Shown in pieces: positions 1 to 11,925 of a DNA stretch of 56,582 nucleotides. Numbering within the stretch: position 1 is the first letter of the stretch; each line of letters opens with the position of its first letter. Made by a program: the position numbers and the translations under genes. The DNA is taken from NCBI GenBank assembly GCA_021464525.1, contig JADRCO010000083.1, positions 1 to 56,582 on the forward strand. Direction: 5' to 3'. The notes under the pieces are model-generated. The model saw nothing but the letters and a program-made list of their open reading frames with translations. It was not told the origin of the DNA and searched no databases. The stretch is from Rhizophagus sp. LPA8_4_AMF (lineage: Eukaryota > Glomeromycota > Glomeromycetes > Glomerales > Glomeraceae).

Positions 1-267
1 ATGTGCGTATGACTGCGTATGACTGCGTATGAAACTTCGGAGTAAAAATGAATTGGGTGGTCCGTTATTTTTGCAATTAGCTGTAAACCGAATGATCGGA
101 AAACCGGTTGAAACCGAATTTAAAACCGGATGGTGCAAACTCTAGAGTGACATATTACGTGATGAAAATCAAGCATTTTTATTGGTTAAAATAATATCAT
201 ATATAATAATTGAATATTATTGGTTAAAAAAAATCTTACCTGCTCCTTATTAAACTGATATTAGGTA
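1..267. other. Intergenic, no gene seen
   Basis: No convincing coding sequence. The first 31 bases hold a short tandem repeat built on a 10-base unit (gactgcgtat, with a slightly different first unit). AT-rich sequence follows up to the inverted-repeat element that starts at about 268. Confidence 0.5.
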
Positions 268-766
268 ATATATAGCCCTGTTCAATTCTAGATCGGATTG
301 TTCGGTTCGGAAAAAAAATTAACCAATCTAACCGCAGTTACAATTGAGCACAACTCATACAGAGACCCCTCCAAATTTCTCCGGTTTGTGACATATAAGG
401 GGCGTGAAAAATAGGAATCAGAGCACTAAAAATAAAGTCGCTGAGATACATATACTTTGTGCGTTCTTGGCAGTCACGTGGTCGGTGACAGTTAAGCATC
501 ACACCAGAGAAAAGTCACGTGATTTATATAGACCCGGAGAAATTTGGGGGTCGCTGTATGAGTCAATTGAGCACAGCTCGTATCATAAACAATAAATATG
601 GTTGGTCGCTGGCACGCGTCACGTTAGTTTATCAAAATCGATCTGAGGTGAACACCTATTTTCGTAGATTGGTTTGACTGACCGCTGATCGTTTTTTTAA
701 CCAATAATTTAGAGGCACATTTTGCGATCAATCCGGTCCGATCTAGAATTGAACAGGGCTATATAT
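268..766. mobile_element. MITE-like element with 30-bp perfect terminal inverted repeats
   Basis: Bases 268-297 (beginning atatatagccctg) are the exact reverse complement of 737-766. Inner segments are also inverted copies of each other: about 350-386 and about 530-575 share an imperfect repeat containing caaatttctccgg. The element is therefore largely a palindrome of about 499 bp and encodes no transposase, which fits a MITE. It ends only 45 bp before the start codon of the kinase gene at 812, so it supplies or abuts that gene's core promoter. A target-site duplication is not clear because the ends are AT repeats. Confidence 0.8.
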
Positions 767-811
767 GTCACTGCCCTATAAACTGAGAGCAACTTTTTTC
801 TGCCTTGTAAA

Positions 812-3800
812 ATGTCGAATAATCCTAACGAAAAGGAATGGCTTAATGAAGCCATTAAAAAAGAACATATAAAACATTACGATTATAACGATTTTAATAA
901 CATTAAAATAATTGGTTCCGGTGCATTTAGTGACGTATATCGGGCAGAGTGGAAACATACCGAAAAGGCCTTTGCATTGAAAGTATTTAAAAATAAAAAT
1001 ATAGCGTTAAAGGAGATTATTCATGAAGTAATTAGCTGTCTTTCAAATATTTTTTAGTGCAAATTGATTTATTATACGTTCAATTTTATTTTTGTTTGCG
1101 TGAATAAATTAATCTTGTTTTCTATTTTTTAATAAGCTTAAATTACAACGTAAAGTCGATTTTCACAGAAATATTATACGATTCTTTGGAATTTCTTTTC
1201 GGAATGAAGGTAAAACTAATATTTATAATTATCTTAATTTCTATGTAATAGCTCATACAACTTATTTCCATGAATAAAGATTACGTGATGGTACTGGAGT
1301 GTGCCGTTGATGGACATCTTCGAGATTATTTGGAAAAACACACCCTTACCTGGTATGATAAAATTAACTTGGCATATCAGTTAGCCAATGGTGTTTTGTG
1401 TCTGCATGATGAAGGAATCGTGCATCGTGATTTGGTAATCTTTTATAATTAAATATTATTTAAAGAAATTTGTTTTATATATTTAATATAAATTATTCTA
1501 TTTTAACAATAGCACCCAAATAATATATTGGTTAATCGGCGTAAAATCAAAATAGCTGATTTTGGATTATCAAAAAGAATCGAAGAATCTAATGATCCAT
1601 TAAATATAATTGGGGTAATTCCTTATATGGATCCCATAATATTAAAATCCGGGTTAAATTATTCAGTATACTCTTTAGATAAAAAGAGCGACGTTTACAG
1701 TGTAGGTGTATTATTGTGGGAGATATATAGTAGTCAGCCTCCATTTTATGGGAAATCATACGATAAGGAACTAGCATTACAAATCATAAATGGTCTTAGA
1801 GAAGAACATATTCCAAATACACCAGTAGTTTATCATCATCTTTATTCAGGTAAATGATAATTTAATTTATTTTTATTTTGCATATTAAGGTTGCTAAATA
1901 GGGACTCATATTATATAATTTGTTTAGAATGTTGGGATGGTGATCCACATAAGAGACCGCATATTGGACAAGTAGTTCAAATATTAAAGGCATTAATTCC
2001 GGAAAATGATCAAAACTATAGTTCAAGTGCAGATAAATATTATATGAAATACGAATTTTTTGATGAAGGTAAATTGTTTAAGTTTTTAAAAATTTTTTTT
2101 TTTATTTTTTTTTTTTAAAAACTTTACCCTCATGGGGCGCGGAACTTTATTAATTAAATTTTATAAATGTAAAATATGTATCTTTTGTTAACTGTTAATG
2201 AATTTTTTGCAATAGATCATCCAGATCTACAAATTCCTGATGATCTTACAGTAGATCTACAAATTTCAGATAAAATTAGTATGATTATGAATTTATTCAT
2301 AGATATAACGAATGAAGGAAAAACTCGTGATCAGCGTCGTCCAGTTCTTGAAAATTATTTGTTGTCACATAACGTCACCTTTGAAGAGGTTCACGAATGG
2401 TTAAATAATAATTCAACAACTGATCCAGATTATTTATTTCTTTTAGGATATCTGAATTATTCAGGGATGGGCACAACACTAAATCCTAATTATGCATTTA
2501 ATTATTTTGATGAAGCATCATCACATCAACATAAAACTGCACAATATTATTTAGGAATTTGTTATGAATATGGGATAGGAACTAATGAGAATAAAGAGGA
2601 AGCCTTTGTTAGGTATCACCGAGCAGCAATTAATGGTCATGCAATTGCACAATATTATGTAGGAAATTTTTTTCAATTTGGAGTTGATAAACAATATAAT
2701 AAAGCTTTTAAGTATTATAATTTAAGTGCCAACGGCGGATTTTCTTTTGGTTTAAATATGTTAGGCTATTGTTATTCAAAAGGAATTGGGACTTTTGTTG
2801 ACAAAAGTACGGCTTTTAATTTATATTTTAAAGCTGCCAATATGGATAATTGTACCGCTCAATATAATGTTGCGGTTTGTTTTGATGAAGGTATTGGTAC
2901 GAGTAAGGATATAGAAAAAGCTATAGAATGGTATAAAAAATCTGCAAATAATGGTTATGGTAGAGCGAAAAAAAAGTTGGTTGAATTATTACTTTTGGAA
3001 TCTGAAGAAAAAGAAATTGGTAAGTACCATTTATTTATTTAATAATTTACAATCAAATATCCATTTATTAACTATTCATTTTTTATAAATCTTCAAATAT
3101 AAATCATTGTTAAAAATAGAAACTCAACAACAAATAATACAACATTGGAATTTAAATTATGGCTTATTTTTAGATGGATCTAATATACAACCAAGTAAAA
3201 AACCTGTTCTTGTTGATGATGGTGAATTAGATATAAGCGTGTATAAAGGAGAACCTATTGTTTATACAAATATAAATAAACCTGAAAAGTCGAATTTGCT
3301 TGCTTTTAACAGTAAAACTGAATTTAATGATAGCTTAAAACAATTAGATTTGTGTATTAATTTTCCAGTCGCTGAAATCACTTATAAAGCTAGTTTTTTG
3401 AAATCTTTTTCAGTGGATGAAGTACATGGTCACATTATTGCGAAAAAATTTATAGCTGGTGGACAGTTATTTATCAAAAATTTCAAAGATTTTCCTAAGC
3501 ATGTCCAACAAGTTGACTTTTTAAAATTTTATATAGCTTTAGTATATAATTCAGCTAAAAATAATAATGGAATCAAGTATGAATATTTTGACTTGATACG
3601 TACTTTTTTGCCAGGAATAGAAACGTCAAGTGGGAAAGAAATAAAAACTCCTAAAGAATTGGCTAATTGGATGAATGATTTATATAAAAATAATACTATT
3701 GAAATAATTTCTTACGATGATATTACTCCAATTTATCAATCAAATGTTAAAACACTTTCGGCAGATAATGAAAACCAAATGGCAGATAATTTTAATGAAA

Positions 3801-5563
3801 GACAACCAGGAATTGCTAATTACGAAAATAAATTAAATTTGAAAGAGTGGATTGAAGAAGAATCATTTAGATTAATAAGATGGATCGAAGATTTTCACCT
3901 GCTTCAAGGTTTCGTAATTAATGAACTACATAAAATAGAAAATAGCAAGAAAATTTCCATTAATTTAACTGGAATTCCTAAAGTTAATAAAATTGATAAT
4001 TCTTATCTTGAAATTACAAATCCAACAACAAGATTAGAAGAAATTTTAATTTCCAACAATATATGTTCAAATAAAAGTATTGAATCTTTTCCTTTTTTAT
4101 TTGTCAAACCTGATGATTTTAGTAACGAGAATAACATCAATCTAGTAGTCAAATGTGAAAAATATGAAATTTTAATAAGTAAGGATAATATAAAATCTCC
4201 TGAAGAATTCAATAATGCCATAGAAGAAGCACTTAATAGTATGAAACCATTTAATGAATTACAAAATGTATTTAATGAATATGGGCAACTATTTCCTCTA
4301 AAAATTAAATTAGGAAAATCTTTTAAAAGTCAAATTGCTACTACCACTTTATTTGATGATTTTGAGAATATTAAATTAAAATTACCAATTAAATCTTTAG
4401 AAACTAATTTGAAAAATTTGAATTTGAGTATTTCATATTTTGTTACACAAGATGGAAATATTGTTCAAGAGGATGATTTAGTTAAAATGATTAAAAATAT
4501 GAACACCGAAAAAGATGATTTAGATAATATGATTCGAAATACAAACGATGAATTGGAAATTATTGAATTAGATGAAATAATTTCTTTATATGATATTCTT
4601 GGATTGGAACAAAAAAGGAAAATTGATATTGTATTAAATAATAATAATCGAGATAATTTAAAAATTATAATGACCGGAATAACAAACTTGAAAGATTTAA
4701 ATGATGATGATAGTGAACATTATAAACAAATAAGTATAAAACCACCATTGGAAAATGAAAATTATGAAGTATTTGGAACAATTATTACAAAAAACAATTC
4801 GAAGATAGATCAAAAAAATATTTCTATAAAATTTGGATTATATGATGTTGATGGATTTTTCGCAATAATAAAAAAATTAGAAGAAACAAGTATAGATATA
4901 AGTGAATGTTACGTTTTATGGATGATTATTGGAAATCCTTTAAAATTATCCATTTTTAGTCCAATTAACCGAGAAATACAAGTAAATTGTATCAAAGAAT
5001 CTTTTGTTATACAACCTGATAAACAAAACTATAGTATCATAATACCATTTCTTTTATCTGAAGGATGTTCCATTCTTATTGACGTGACAACAGATTATGA
5101 ATTTAAAAATATCATAAAATTAATTGAATGGTCACGTAATTCTATTACTTTTCAAATAATCAATTCAACTCCTCAATCAGAAGCTCAACAAGCAAATATT
5201 TATATGGATTTAAATATTTGTATTTTATATTCACGTTATAAAAGTTTAGAGATTGATTGTAAAGATAACGGAGTTGATAAATATTCTTTCAACTTATTTG
5301 AATATATTTTAACTAAGGATAATTTCAATGAGAACAAATTTGATATTGATCCATATATAGATGATAATATTTATGTTCATTTAAAAGGTAATTAATTAGT
5401 TTGTATTAAATTTTATTAATTTTTGACAACCTCAATTACGAACTAACATTATATTCAATCATAAGGTAAAGCTATTACGAATAACTTTAATAAACCAATT
5501 TATGAGATTAATCTCAGTAAACCACTTAATAGTAAATATTTCAGTAGGATAATTAAATGGTAA
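812..5563 (+). CDS. Protein kinase - Sel1 repeats - MACPF-like fusion protein (8 exons)
   Basis: Exons 812-1027, 1137-1209, 1280-1434, 1513-1849, 1928-2068, 2216-3019, 3120-5387 and 5466-5563 join in frame to 1363 codons. An N-terminal tyrosine-kinase-like domain (residues about 30-300) has a glycine loop GSGAFSDVY, an ALK lysine near 56, HRDL at 145-148 and DFG at 163-165, so it looks catalytically competent. Exon 6 encodes five or so Sel1 repeats (about 307-575), expected to act as a protein-binding solenoid. The remainder carries HGHIIAKKFIAGG (about 678-690), matching the spacing of the MACPF signature (Y/W-G-T/S-H-F/Y, six residues, GG). A downstream ELANWMNDL segment resembles the following MACPF region. 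A beta-rich tail comes after that. The last exon was chosen because a homologous one exists in the paralogue at 13148. A GTAAGT overlaps its stop, so further splicing is possible. Kinase and Sel1 calls are firm; MACPF and the cell-death role are inferences. Confidence 0.85.
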
Positions 5564-6145
5564 GTAATTTTATGTACAATTAGATGTTAAAATATTTATT
5601 TACGTATTTTTGATTTAAATAAATTTTTTTGGCAGATACATAACGTATTTGTTATTTGTCACTTAGCAGAATATTATGTTGGATAGTATGTTGGTTGATA
5701 TTTTTCATTACTTTAAGATAGTACCGTATAGCACTGTATTTTTAAATAAACGTATCCGAGAATTATACTTGTAAAGCGGATTTTACTTTTTATAAACACT
5801 ATACAATTTAATTTTCTTTCCTTTTATTATTCAGGAGATACGTAATCTGTTTATTACAATATACCTTTGTATCAATTTTAATATATAAATAAAATAAATA
5901 TACTTGAGAAGAAACTGTCTATAAAAATTATTTCATGACAGAAAGATTTGAATTCACGTGACTTTCGATACGCAAATGACGATAATAAAAATATTTATAT
6001 AGAGATAAATATATAAATATATATATATGTATATATATATATTTAATTACGCTCGATTATTTTCATGTTAATTCTAATAAAAAAAATTATGAATAAAATT
6101 TAATTATTATAACAATAATAATATAATAAAGTACGCACGGTAAAT
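5564..6145. other. Convergent intergenic spacer with AT microsatellite
   Basis: This lies between the 3' end of the kinase-Sel1-MACPF gene and the 3' end of the minus-strand MACPF-like gene. It contains a TA/TG dinucleotide run at about 6003-6042 and a CACGTG at about 5956. No coding sequence was recognised. The terminal exon of the minus-strand gene may lie here (see that entry). Confidence 0.5.
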
Positions 6146-8140
6146 TCAAATAATAATAAATACCTTGAAAGAATGCAACTTTAGATCATTAACTTCTAAT
6201 GTTTTTTTACAAATACAAGTGTTTTCACAAACTTCCCTTTTCATATATTTTATTTTAATTTCATTCTGCTTTTGTTTAAGGAAAATTGGAGCACAATTAT
6301 CTTCACTAGAATGTAAACTAATATATTTTGGTATTGCTGGTTGTGAAGAATGAGGATTAATCTTAAAATTAAATATTTTATCAAGGATAGAATTTTTACA
6401 ATTAAAAGGTAATATTTTATATTCATTACAATCAGGATAATTTGAGATAATGAGTGTGTGAAAAGTAAATTCCGGTGATTCAACATAATGATTTTTCTCC
6501 AAACTATAAGAAAATGTACACGTCCCAACTCCAATTCCATTACTCTCTTGATAATTGTAGAAATGATGACCAATAACAAGACAAGGATATAACTTTCTTA
6601 ACACAGGAATTCCCAAACAGATAGATTCTTCAGTATATGAATCATCAAAGAGTTTTTTGCGTTCCATTGATGATGATGCCTTAATATCATTTTCTATAAC
6701 TTTAATTTGAACATTATTATCCGAGTTAATGAAATTGAAATTTACATCATAACCAACAATCATCAATCCGATTTTCAGTTTATATTCAGTATTTCTAGTA
6801 TTTTTTTGAATACAATGAATCATAAGTTGTGGTATCTTATTTGGCGTCCTAAGGATTTGACAATTAAAGAAATCATTTTTTGAATCATCAGTATCAATAA
6901 CAGTAGCAAAAATATTACATTCGGCATCTTCTTTTTGAATAATATCTGCTATATTTGGTGGTATATTTTTTAATTCAAACCTTTTTCCTTTATAAATATA
7001 ATCTTCTCCTGGATCATTATAAAGAATTCTTTTTCCAATAGATTCGAAGATTCTTTTACGTAATTCACAAGGTAAAAATTGGAAAATACTGACAGGATTT
7101 TTGTATTCTATACAATCCCAATTTATAAAATCATCTAAAGATTTAATCCAAGCACTTTCATCAAAATTATTAGGGTTATCGGATTTACCTCCAATAAGTT
7201 TAAAACATTCATTTTTAGAATAATTGGCAGTTTCAGTTGACTTTCCAGAAGTGTGTGATATTCCGGCATTTGAAGACATAATTTCTACAGTTGTAGAAAC
7301 ATTTTTATTTTTTTCTTCAGAAAATTTCCCTAATTTTTCTTCTCCTAGAAAATAAGCTCTTCCACCTATCAAAACTTCATTTGAAATAAATTGGCCAAAC
7401 TTTTCGGTGATGTCTTTAAATTTTTTAAGTTTTTCTCTATGATCATTAATTTTTATAGCATTTTCTATTTCATCTTTAAATTCCTCAGTTGGTTTAAAAT
7501 AAATTTTTTCATCGGATTTAAATTTTAAGAAAATTTTATTAACGTAAGTATAATGACAAATTGATTTCTTTTCAGATCCGGTCATAGTATTTTTCGATTT
7601 TCCATATGATAATCCAAATTTTGCAAAGCCATGTGCATTAATATCACCATTTAAAGTTAATTCTGTTATCGATTTATTATATTCACTTGAAATAAATTCT
7701 TTTTTTTTCATTCCAATTCCTTTTTCTTTACATACTTTAAAATCCGTCACATCAAGTATAAAGGCATTCTTTCCGGCATTTTCAATTTCACCATCAGAAT
7801 TTATTTTACGTCCGTACTCTAGTTGAAGTTCATCCTTCAAAATTTTCAAGTCGTAATCATGGAATGGATTTTTTACTAAATATAAAATTTTATCATTCCC
7901 AATTGTTTCTATAATCGTTTCTAAAATCCAATCTTTTTCTCTTTCCCTTGCTATTCCATTATTATTTTCTGCAAATAATAATGTATCATTCATTGAAATT
8001 AACGTATCTTTTTCAAGTTCTTGACGAATATTTGATAAATTATCGTTAAGCTTTAAAGGGACTAATGCAGAATCAGTGCCATACTTTCGGACTTTAATTT
8101 TATGGATAAAAATATTTTTAAAGGTTAAAGTATTACTCAT
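6146..8140 (-). CDS. Stand-alone MACPF-like protein
   Basis: Reading leftward from ATG at 8140, a single long exon encodes about 664 residues. An in-frame extension upstream of this ATG exists but is hydrophobic and AT-rich, and the paralogue at 35429 starts at the equivalent methionine. The first 90 or so residues (conserved NLSNIRQEL, then a LVKNP-like end) form a compact module that could be a beta-grasp/ubiquitin-like domain; this is a guess. FGQFISNEVLIGG at about residues 247-259 fits the MACPF signature spacing, and a W..SL....W segment follows as in MACPF domains. The C-terminal half (IFATVIDT, FFNCQI, IIHCIQ) looks beta-rich. At 6164/6163 there is a CAAG|GTATTT donor in phase 0, shared with the paralogue. 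The real gene may therefore splice there to a terminal exon I cannot place, and the last few residues would be read-through. No signal peptide is seen, so it is probably intracellular. Confidence 0.8.
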   Translation of the reverse strand: MSNTLTFKNIFIHKIKVRKYGTDSALVPLKLNDNLSNIRQELEKDTLISMNDTLLFAENNNGIAREREKDWILETIIETIGNDKILYLVKNPFHDYDLKILKDELQLEYGRKINSDGEIENAGKNAFILDVTDFKVCKEKGIGMKKKEFISSEYNKSITELTLNGDINAHGFAKFGLSYGKSKNTMTGSEKKSICHYTYVNKIFLKFKSDEKIYFKPTEEFKDEIENAIKINDHREKLKKFKDITEKFGQFISNEVLIGGRAYFLGEEKLGKFSEEKNKNVSTTVEIMSSNAGISHTSGKSTETANYSKNECFKLIGGKSDNPNNFDESAWIKSLDDFINWDCIEYKNPVSIFQFLPCELRKRIFESIGKRILYNDPGEDYIYKGKRFELKNIPPNIADIIQKEDAECNIFATVIDTDDSKNDFFNCQILRTPNKIPQLMIHCIQKNTRNTEYKLKIGLMIVGYDVNFNFINSDNNVQIKVIENDIKASSSMERKKLFDDSYTEESICLGIPVLRKLYPCLVIGHHFYNYQESNGIGVGTCTFSYSLEKNHYVESPEFTFHTLIISNYPDCNEYKILPFNCKNSILDKIFNFKINPHSSQPAIPKYISLHSSEDNCAPIFLKQKQNEIKIKYMKREVCENTCICKKTLEVNDLKLHSFKVFIII

Positions 8141-9424
8141 TTTACTAAAATACACTCTTAAAGAAAAAAAAAAAAAATTTGTATTTATAAAGTACATTGT
8201 TACAATACACACAAACACAAATAACGATCATCCCCCCAAAAAATAATCAAAAAAAAAAGTAACACAATTATACAAGGCGCTAATGCCGCATAACATCAAA
8301 TGCATCAACTGCATTAACTACATTGATATTTTTAAAACCCAATTATAGTAAATGTAATTTTTAATCATTTCTTTATTTCAGCTTGAACAAGATTATTTTG
8401 TTTATAATCATAACTTAGTAACTCGATTATTAATTATAAAAAATTATTAATTTTAATTAATGTAAATCAAATTTCTATATAATTTAGTTACAGTTCTTTA
8501 ATATGTTGCCACACTTTTTCAGGTAATTTACCGGCTACTATGGATCTAACTGCTAATATTACACTATATAAATATGAATGTAGATTGTAAATATGAACAC
8601 CGATGCTAATTTATATTCATTATGCTTAATTTAATACGTATAAATTTTTTTTTTTTTTTGCAAGGAGAGTTAACTTCCTCCAATAATTCCAAATATATCA
8701 AAGCACTGAGCACACCTGAATTCATTTGATAGAGGTGCATTGGATAGGCATTACATTGATTAATCTATAAAAAGGAAGCTTGATTTTCAATCAGAGACCA
8801 TGTACAGTACATGTTGTCCTGCATAAAAGTTATTAGTTTTAGCAAGTACTGTACGAGGACCCGGCTAAAAATTTACCAAATTTTACAATATTACGCTACA
8901 TTATTTCAAGTACTACTTATATAATTTTGGCAAAAGATTCCTTTCTTGTTTTTTTATAATGTATACTTAATAAAATTACAATATGTTAGATATACCTTAT
9001 ATTTAGCACACTTCTTTAAAAAAAAAAAAAGTCGGCCTTATCTGTTATCATAAAATTCCCCTGTATTTATCATTAAAAATTTCTCATCTGTTGTTCCATC
9101 GAGTTTCTTCTTAAAAATCTCAGGTATATATATTATTTTATAATATGATTAATTATTATTATTTCTTCATTCTCTTCAAGCATTTTATAATCAATAATGT
9201 TTTGTTATTTATCAAGTTAGCATTAGTTGCTTGAAATAATTGTTAAGTTCCAAGTAAAGCAAACCTTGTCAATTAATATATAAAAAGAAAATTGCATCAG
9301 GCTCGCTTACTTTGAAAATAATAAATATGCGCAGCTATTTGTAACGTGACTATTTGTGTGAACACGTGATTGTCTATTATAAGATATAAATTTCTAAACC
9401 TAAAACAACTTTCTGTTTAATAAA
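8141..9424. other. Intergenic, promoter side of two divergent genes
   Basis: No coding sequence recognised. This is the 5' side of both the minus-strand MACPF-like gene and the decayed kinase copy at 9425. Homopolymer A/T tracts occur at about 8165, 8650 and 9020. A CACGTG lies at about 9363, 60 bp before the relic's start codon. Confidence 0.45.
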
Positions 9425-9930
9425 ATGTCTGTATTTGTGAAGCAAACAAATAATCCTATTGAAGAGGAATGGATTAGTTGGCTTGATGAAGCTATTAGAA
9501 AAGAACATATAAAATCTATGAATATGAAAATTTTGATAAATTAAAATAATTGATTCTGGTGCATTTAGTGATGTATATCGAGCAAAGTAAGTGAAACATA
9601 CCGAAAAGTTTTTGCATTGAAGTCATTTAAAAATAAAGGTCAGCAAATATAGCATTTAAAAAAATTATTAATGAGGTAATTAACTTTCTATCAAATATAT
9701 TTTTGTGCACATGAATTTATTTTTATACGCTTATAGTTGTTTTTTTTCTGCGTAAATGAATTAATTTTTTTCACATTTTTTAATAAGCTTAAATTGCAAC
9801 GTAAAGTCAATTTTAAAATATTATACGATTCTTGGGAATTTCTATTCGGAATGGAGGTAATAATAAGAGTAATAACTCATAAACACTTTTTCATAAATAA
9901 AGATTACGTGATGGTGATGGAATGTGCTGT
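9425..9930 (+). pseudogene. Truncated, decayed kinase copy of the kinase-Sel1-MACPF family
   Basis: Begins with nearly the same start region, promoter and first codons (MSVFVKQTNNP) as the intact gene at 13148. It then carries a one-base deletion near 9511 and an insertion near 9588 that break exon 1. The intron 1 and exon 2 equivalents (about 9675-9855) and the start of exon 3 (DYVMVMECA) are still recognisable. Similarity stops abruptly at 9930, in the middle of exon 3, where an unrelated protease relic begins. The catalytic loop, Sel1 repeats and MACPF-like part are absent. Clearly non-functional. Confidence 0.85.
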
Positions 9931-10516
9931 CCATTCCTTTTTTCTGTTCTGAAATGTTCTTTTAACTTGATATGGAAAGATCATCAAAGGCGCACCTGTA
10001 TCTATTATGCATTGATATCTTTTATTGTTGTTATCAGTATCATAAAAGTCAAGGTTCTCCACACAAGCTTTGACCTTTATTTGAAAAAATTAAACTATTT
10101 TGAGAACATATAAATTCTTATGTACTAAAACATAAAAGTTTAAAAACTAATTCTTTAATTTTAATTTACAATCAAGTACATATTCAAACCTTATAGTCAT
10201 TCCCATTATTAATTCGCCTAGTAGTTACCATTTTTCTTTTTTCACTACGTGGAAGACTTTTCTGATTAACCGGAAGTTGTATGACACCAGGCATCTTTTC
10301 GAAAATTTGGATCAATTCATCATCGCTATACTCTTTTCCATATTCTATTATTTCTTGATTATATACAGTCACCCAACAATTTTCGTGTCCTAAAAATTCC
10401 CCTTTATCAAGTGCGTTATAAAAAAATATGATGTTGCGCCCAATTTGAACATCATCAATATTAGACTCGTAATCAGTGATCCGGAAGAAACAATTTCTTC
10501 TCATATATTCCGGCAT
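9931..10516 (-). pseudogene. Retropepsin-like aspartic protease fragment
   Basis: On the minus strand, an exon running 10516 to 10190 ends NDYK. After an intron (10189-10075) it continues in phase at 10074 with a segment containing IIDTGAPLMIFP. The DTGA motif after a hydrophobic strand is the active-site signature of pepsin/retropepsin-type aspartic proteases. The coding part upstream probably extends beyond 10516, since the frame stays open for 30 or so bases. It is cut off at 9931, 20 or so residues after the active site, by the junction with the kinase relic. The second half of the protease is missing, so this is a fragment. It may come from a retroelement or from a domesticated fungal retropepsin family; I cannot tell which. 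Confidence 0.55.
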
Positions 10517-10584
10517 TGAGGAGGGCCAGCTGAAGTTATTGTCCGTACGAGCTATAAATAGATCAAGAAAATAAACATCAAGAG

Positions 10585-10734
10585 TATTGCTACTATGCTA
10601 ATCAAGAAGTAAAAGCTTTATTACCAAGAAACGTTTCCACTTGACCAGGCTTTTTCTCATACTTTAAGAGAGTTTGAGACGTTTCAGATAGATTTTGAAC
10701 TGGCTGAAGAGATCCCATTACTCGAGATAAAATA
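10585..10734 (+). pseudogene. Short unrecognised coding relic
   Basis: Two overlapping reading frames look coding rather than random. HQEYCYYANQEVKALLP is followed, one frameshift later at about 10620, by ETFPLDQAFSHTLREF and then DFELAEEIPLLEIK with a stop at 10734. The codon mix is unlike the surrounding AT-rich spacer. No family recognised; it is most likely the tail of a decayed gene or mobile element. Confidence 0.3.
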
Positions 10735-11925
10735 AAAAATCTAAAGAGACGTTAATTGATCTTAGTATAAATGCTTTTGCAGTACGTGTTTATTATATAT
10801 TTATTTGAAAAAGATTTATACCCAGCAAACGGGACTGCAAACGGGAGCCAAATGGGAGTGAGCACAATAATTGTACAATTTATAAAAAGAGAAACAAATA
10901 CAGAAGGAAGTAATAGAATAAACAAGAAAACAATTAGGAAATGGACGACCATAAAGGATTCTTGTCTTTATTAGTCTCGTTTTTAACGTTTTTAGTTGCA
11001 AGCATGACGAATTTGGTATACATCTAATGTATCGTGAAAAAAACAATTAGTAACGCCACCAATTTTTTTACTTATTTATATAAAATCTATTGTCGCACAG
11101 ATTAATGAAAAATGTAATGATTAAAATCCGTAGCAAAATCAATTCATGTTAAAGGCCTGGAAAAGTATCCGCCTTGATTTTTAAGAAATTTGACGCTTAA
11201 TTTTTTATCACCAGTACGATACTGCGCCAAACATTAAAGATGCTTATATAACAGATAAGATAAATTTTTGATGTACTGCGCCATAATTTTGCTGTGCCGT
11301 TACATACATCTATTTATCTATTATACGCGTGAAGATTTTCTCGGCGAAGATCAAACGAAATTTTCATGGACGTTTAATATAGCAAGATTTGATTAGATGA
11401 TCCCAAATGGCCAGTGTGAATAATCAAGCATACCATTAATTCTTATTTGTGGAGTTATTTTCAATGATTTCATGATGTTTTTGATTGATGATTTGTTAAA
11501 GCAGTAAAATTTATATTTTATTAATTTCGCTTGATTTTTGCTTTATTTGTACAGTACAAGGCAGATAAAAAGAACCACTAACCAGCGCCTCACTCTATTT
11601 TATAGGATTTGTAGTGAGACTAAGAATCGAATTTGGAATACACCTTTAAAGGAAACTATGCCATCACGAAGATCAATCAACGCGCACTCCTTAAAATTAC
11701 AATAGACACTATTCTTATGTAAAGATTGACAAGGGGTCTAATATATGTAATTTCATTGTATAAATACTGGAAAAAAAAATAAGTACACCATTTTTTCAGG
11801 TGATCGGTCTTAGCCTATGCTACAAACGCGAACTTGAATTTATCGCTTGAACTGTTGCAGGTAAGACAATATTCTGTTCCATTTCTATACCATTCGCCAT
11901 GCAATCCGTAATTCCATGTTTCCCA

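Noticed and set aside
404-595. 63-codon plus-strand open frame
   Set aside because: It lies wholly inside the palindromic MITE at 268-766 and is a by-product of the repeat.
6003-6042. TA-rich run as a possible origin or promoter
   Set aside because: It is a simple dinucleotide microsatellite between two convergent genes, with nothing else to support a function.
10752-11046. Overlapping 66-76 codon frames on both strands
   Set aside because: Opposite-strand frames over the same bases with no protein-like conservation.
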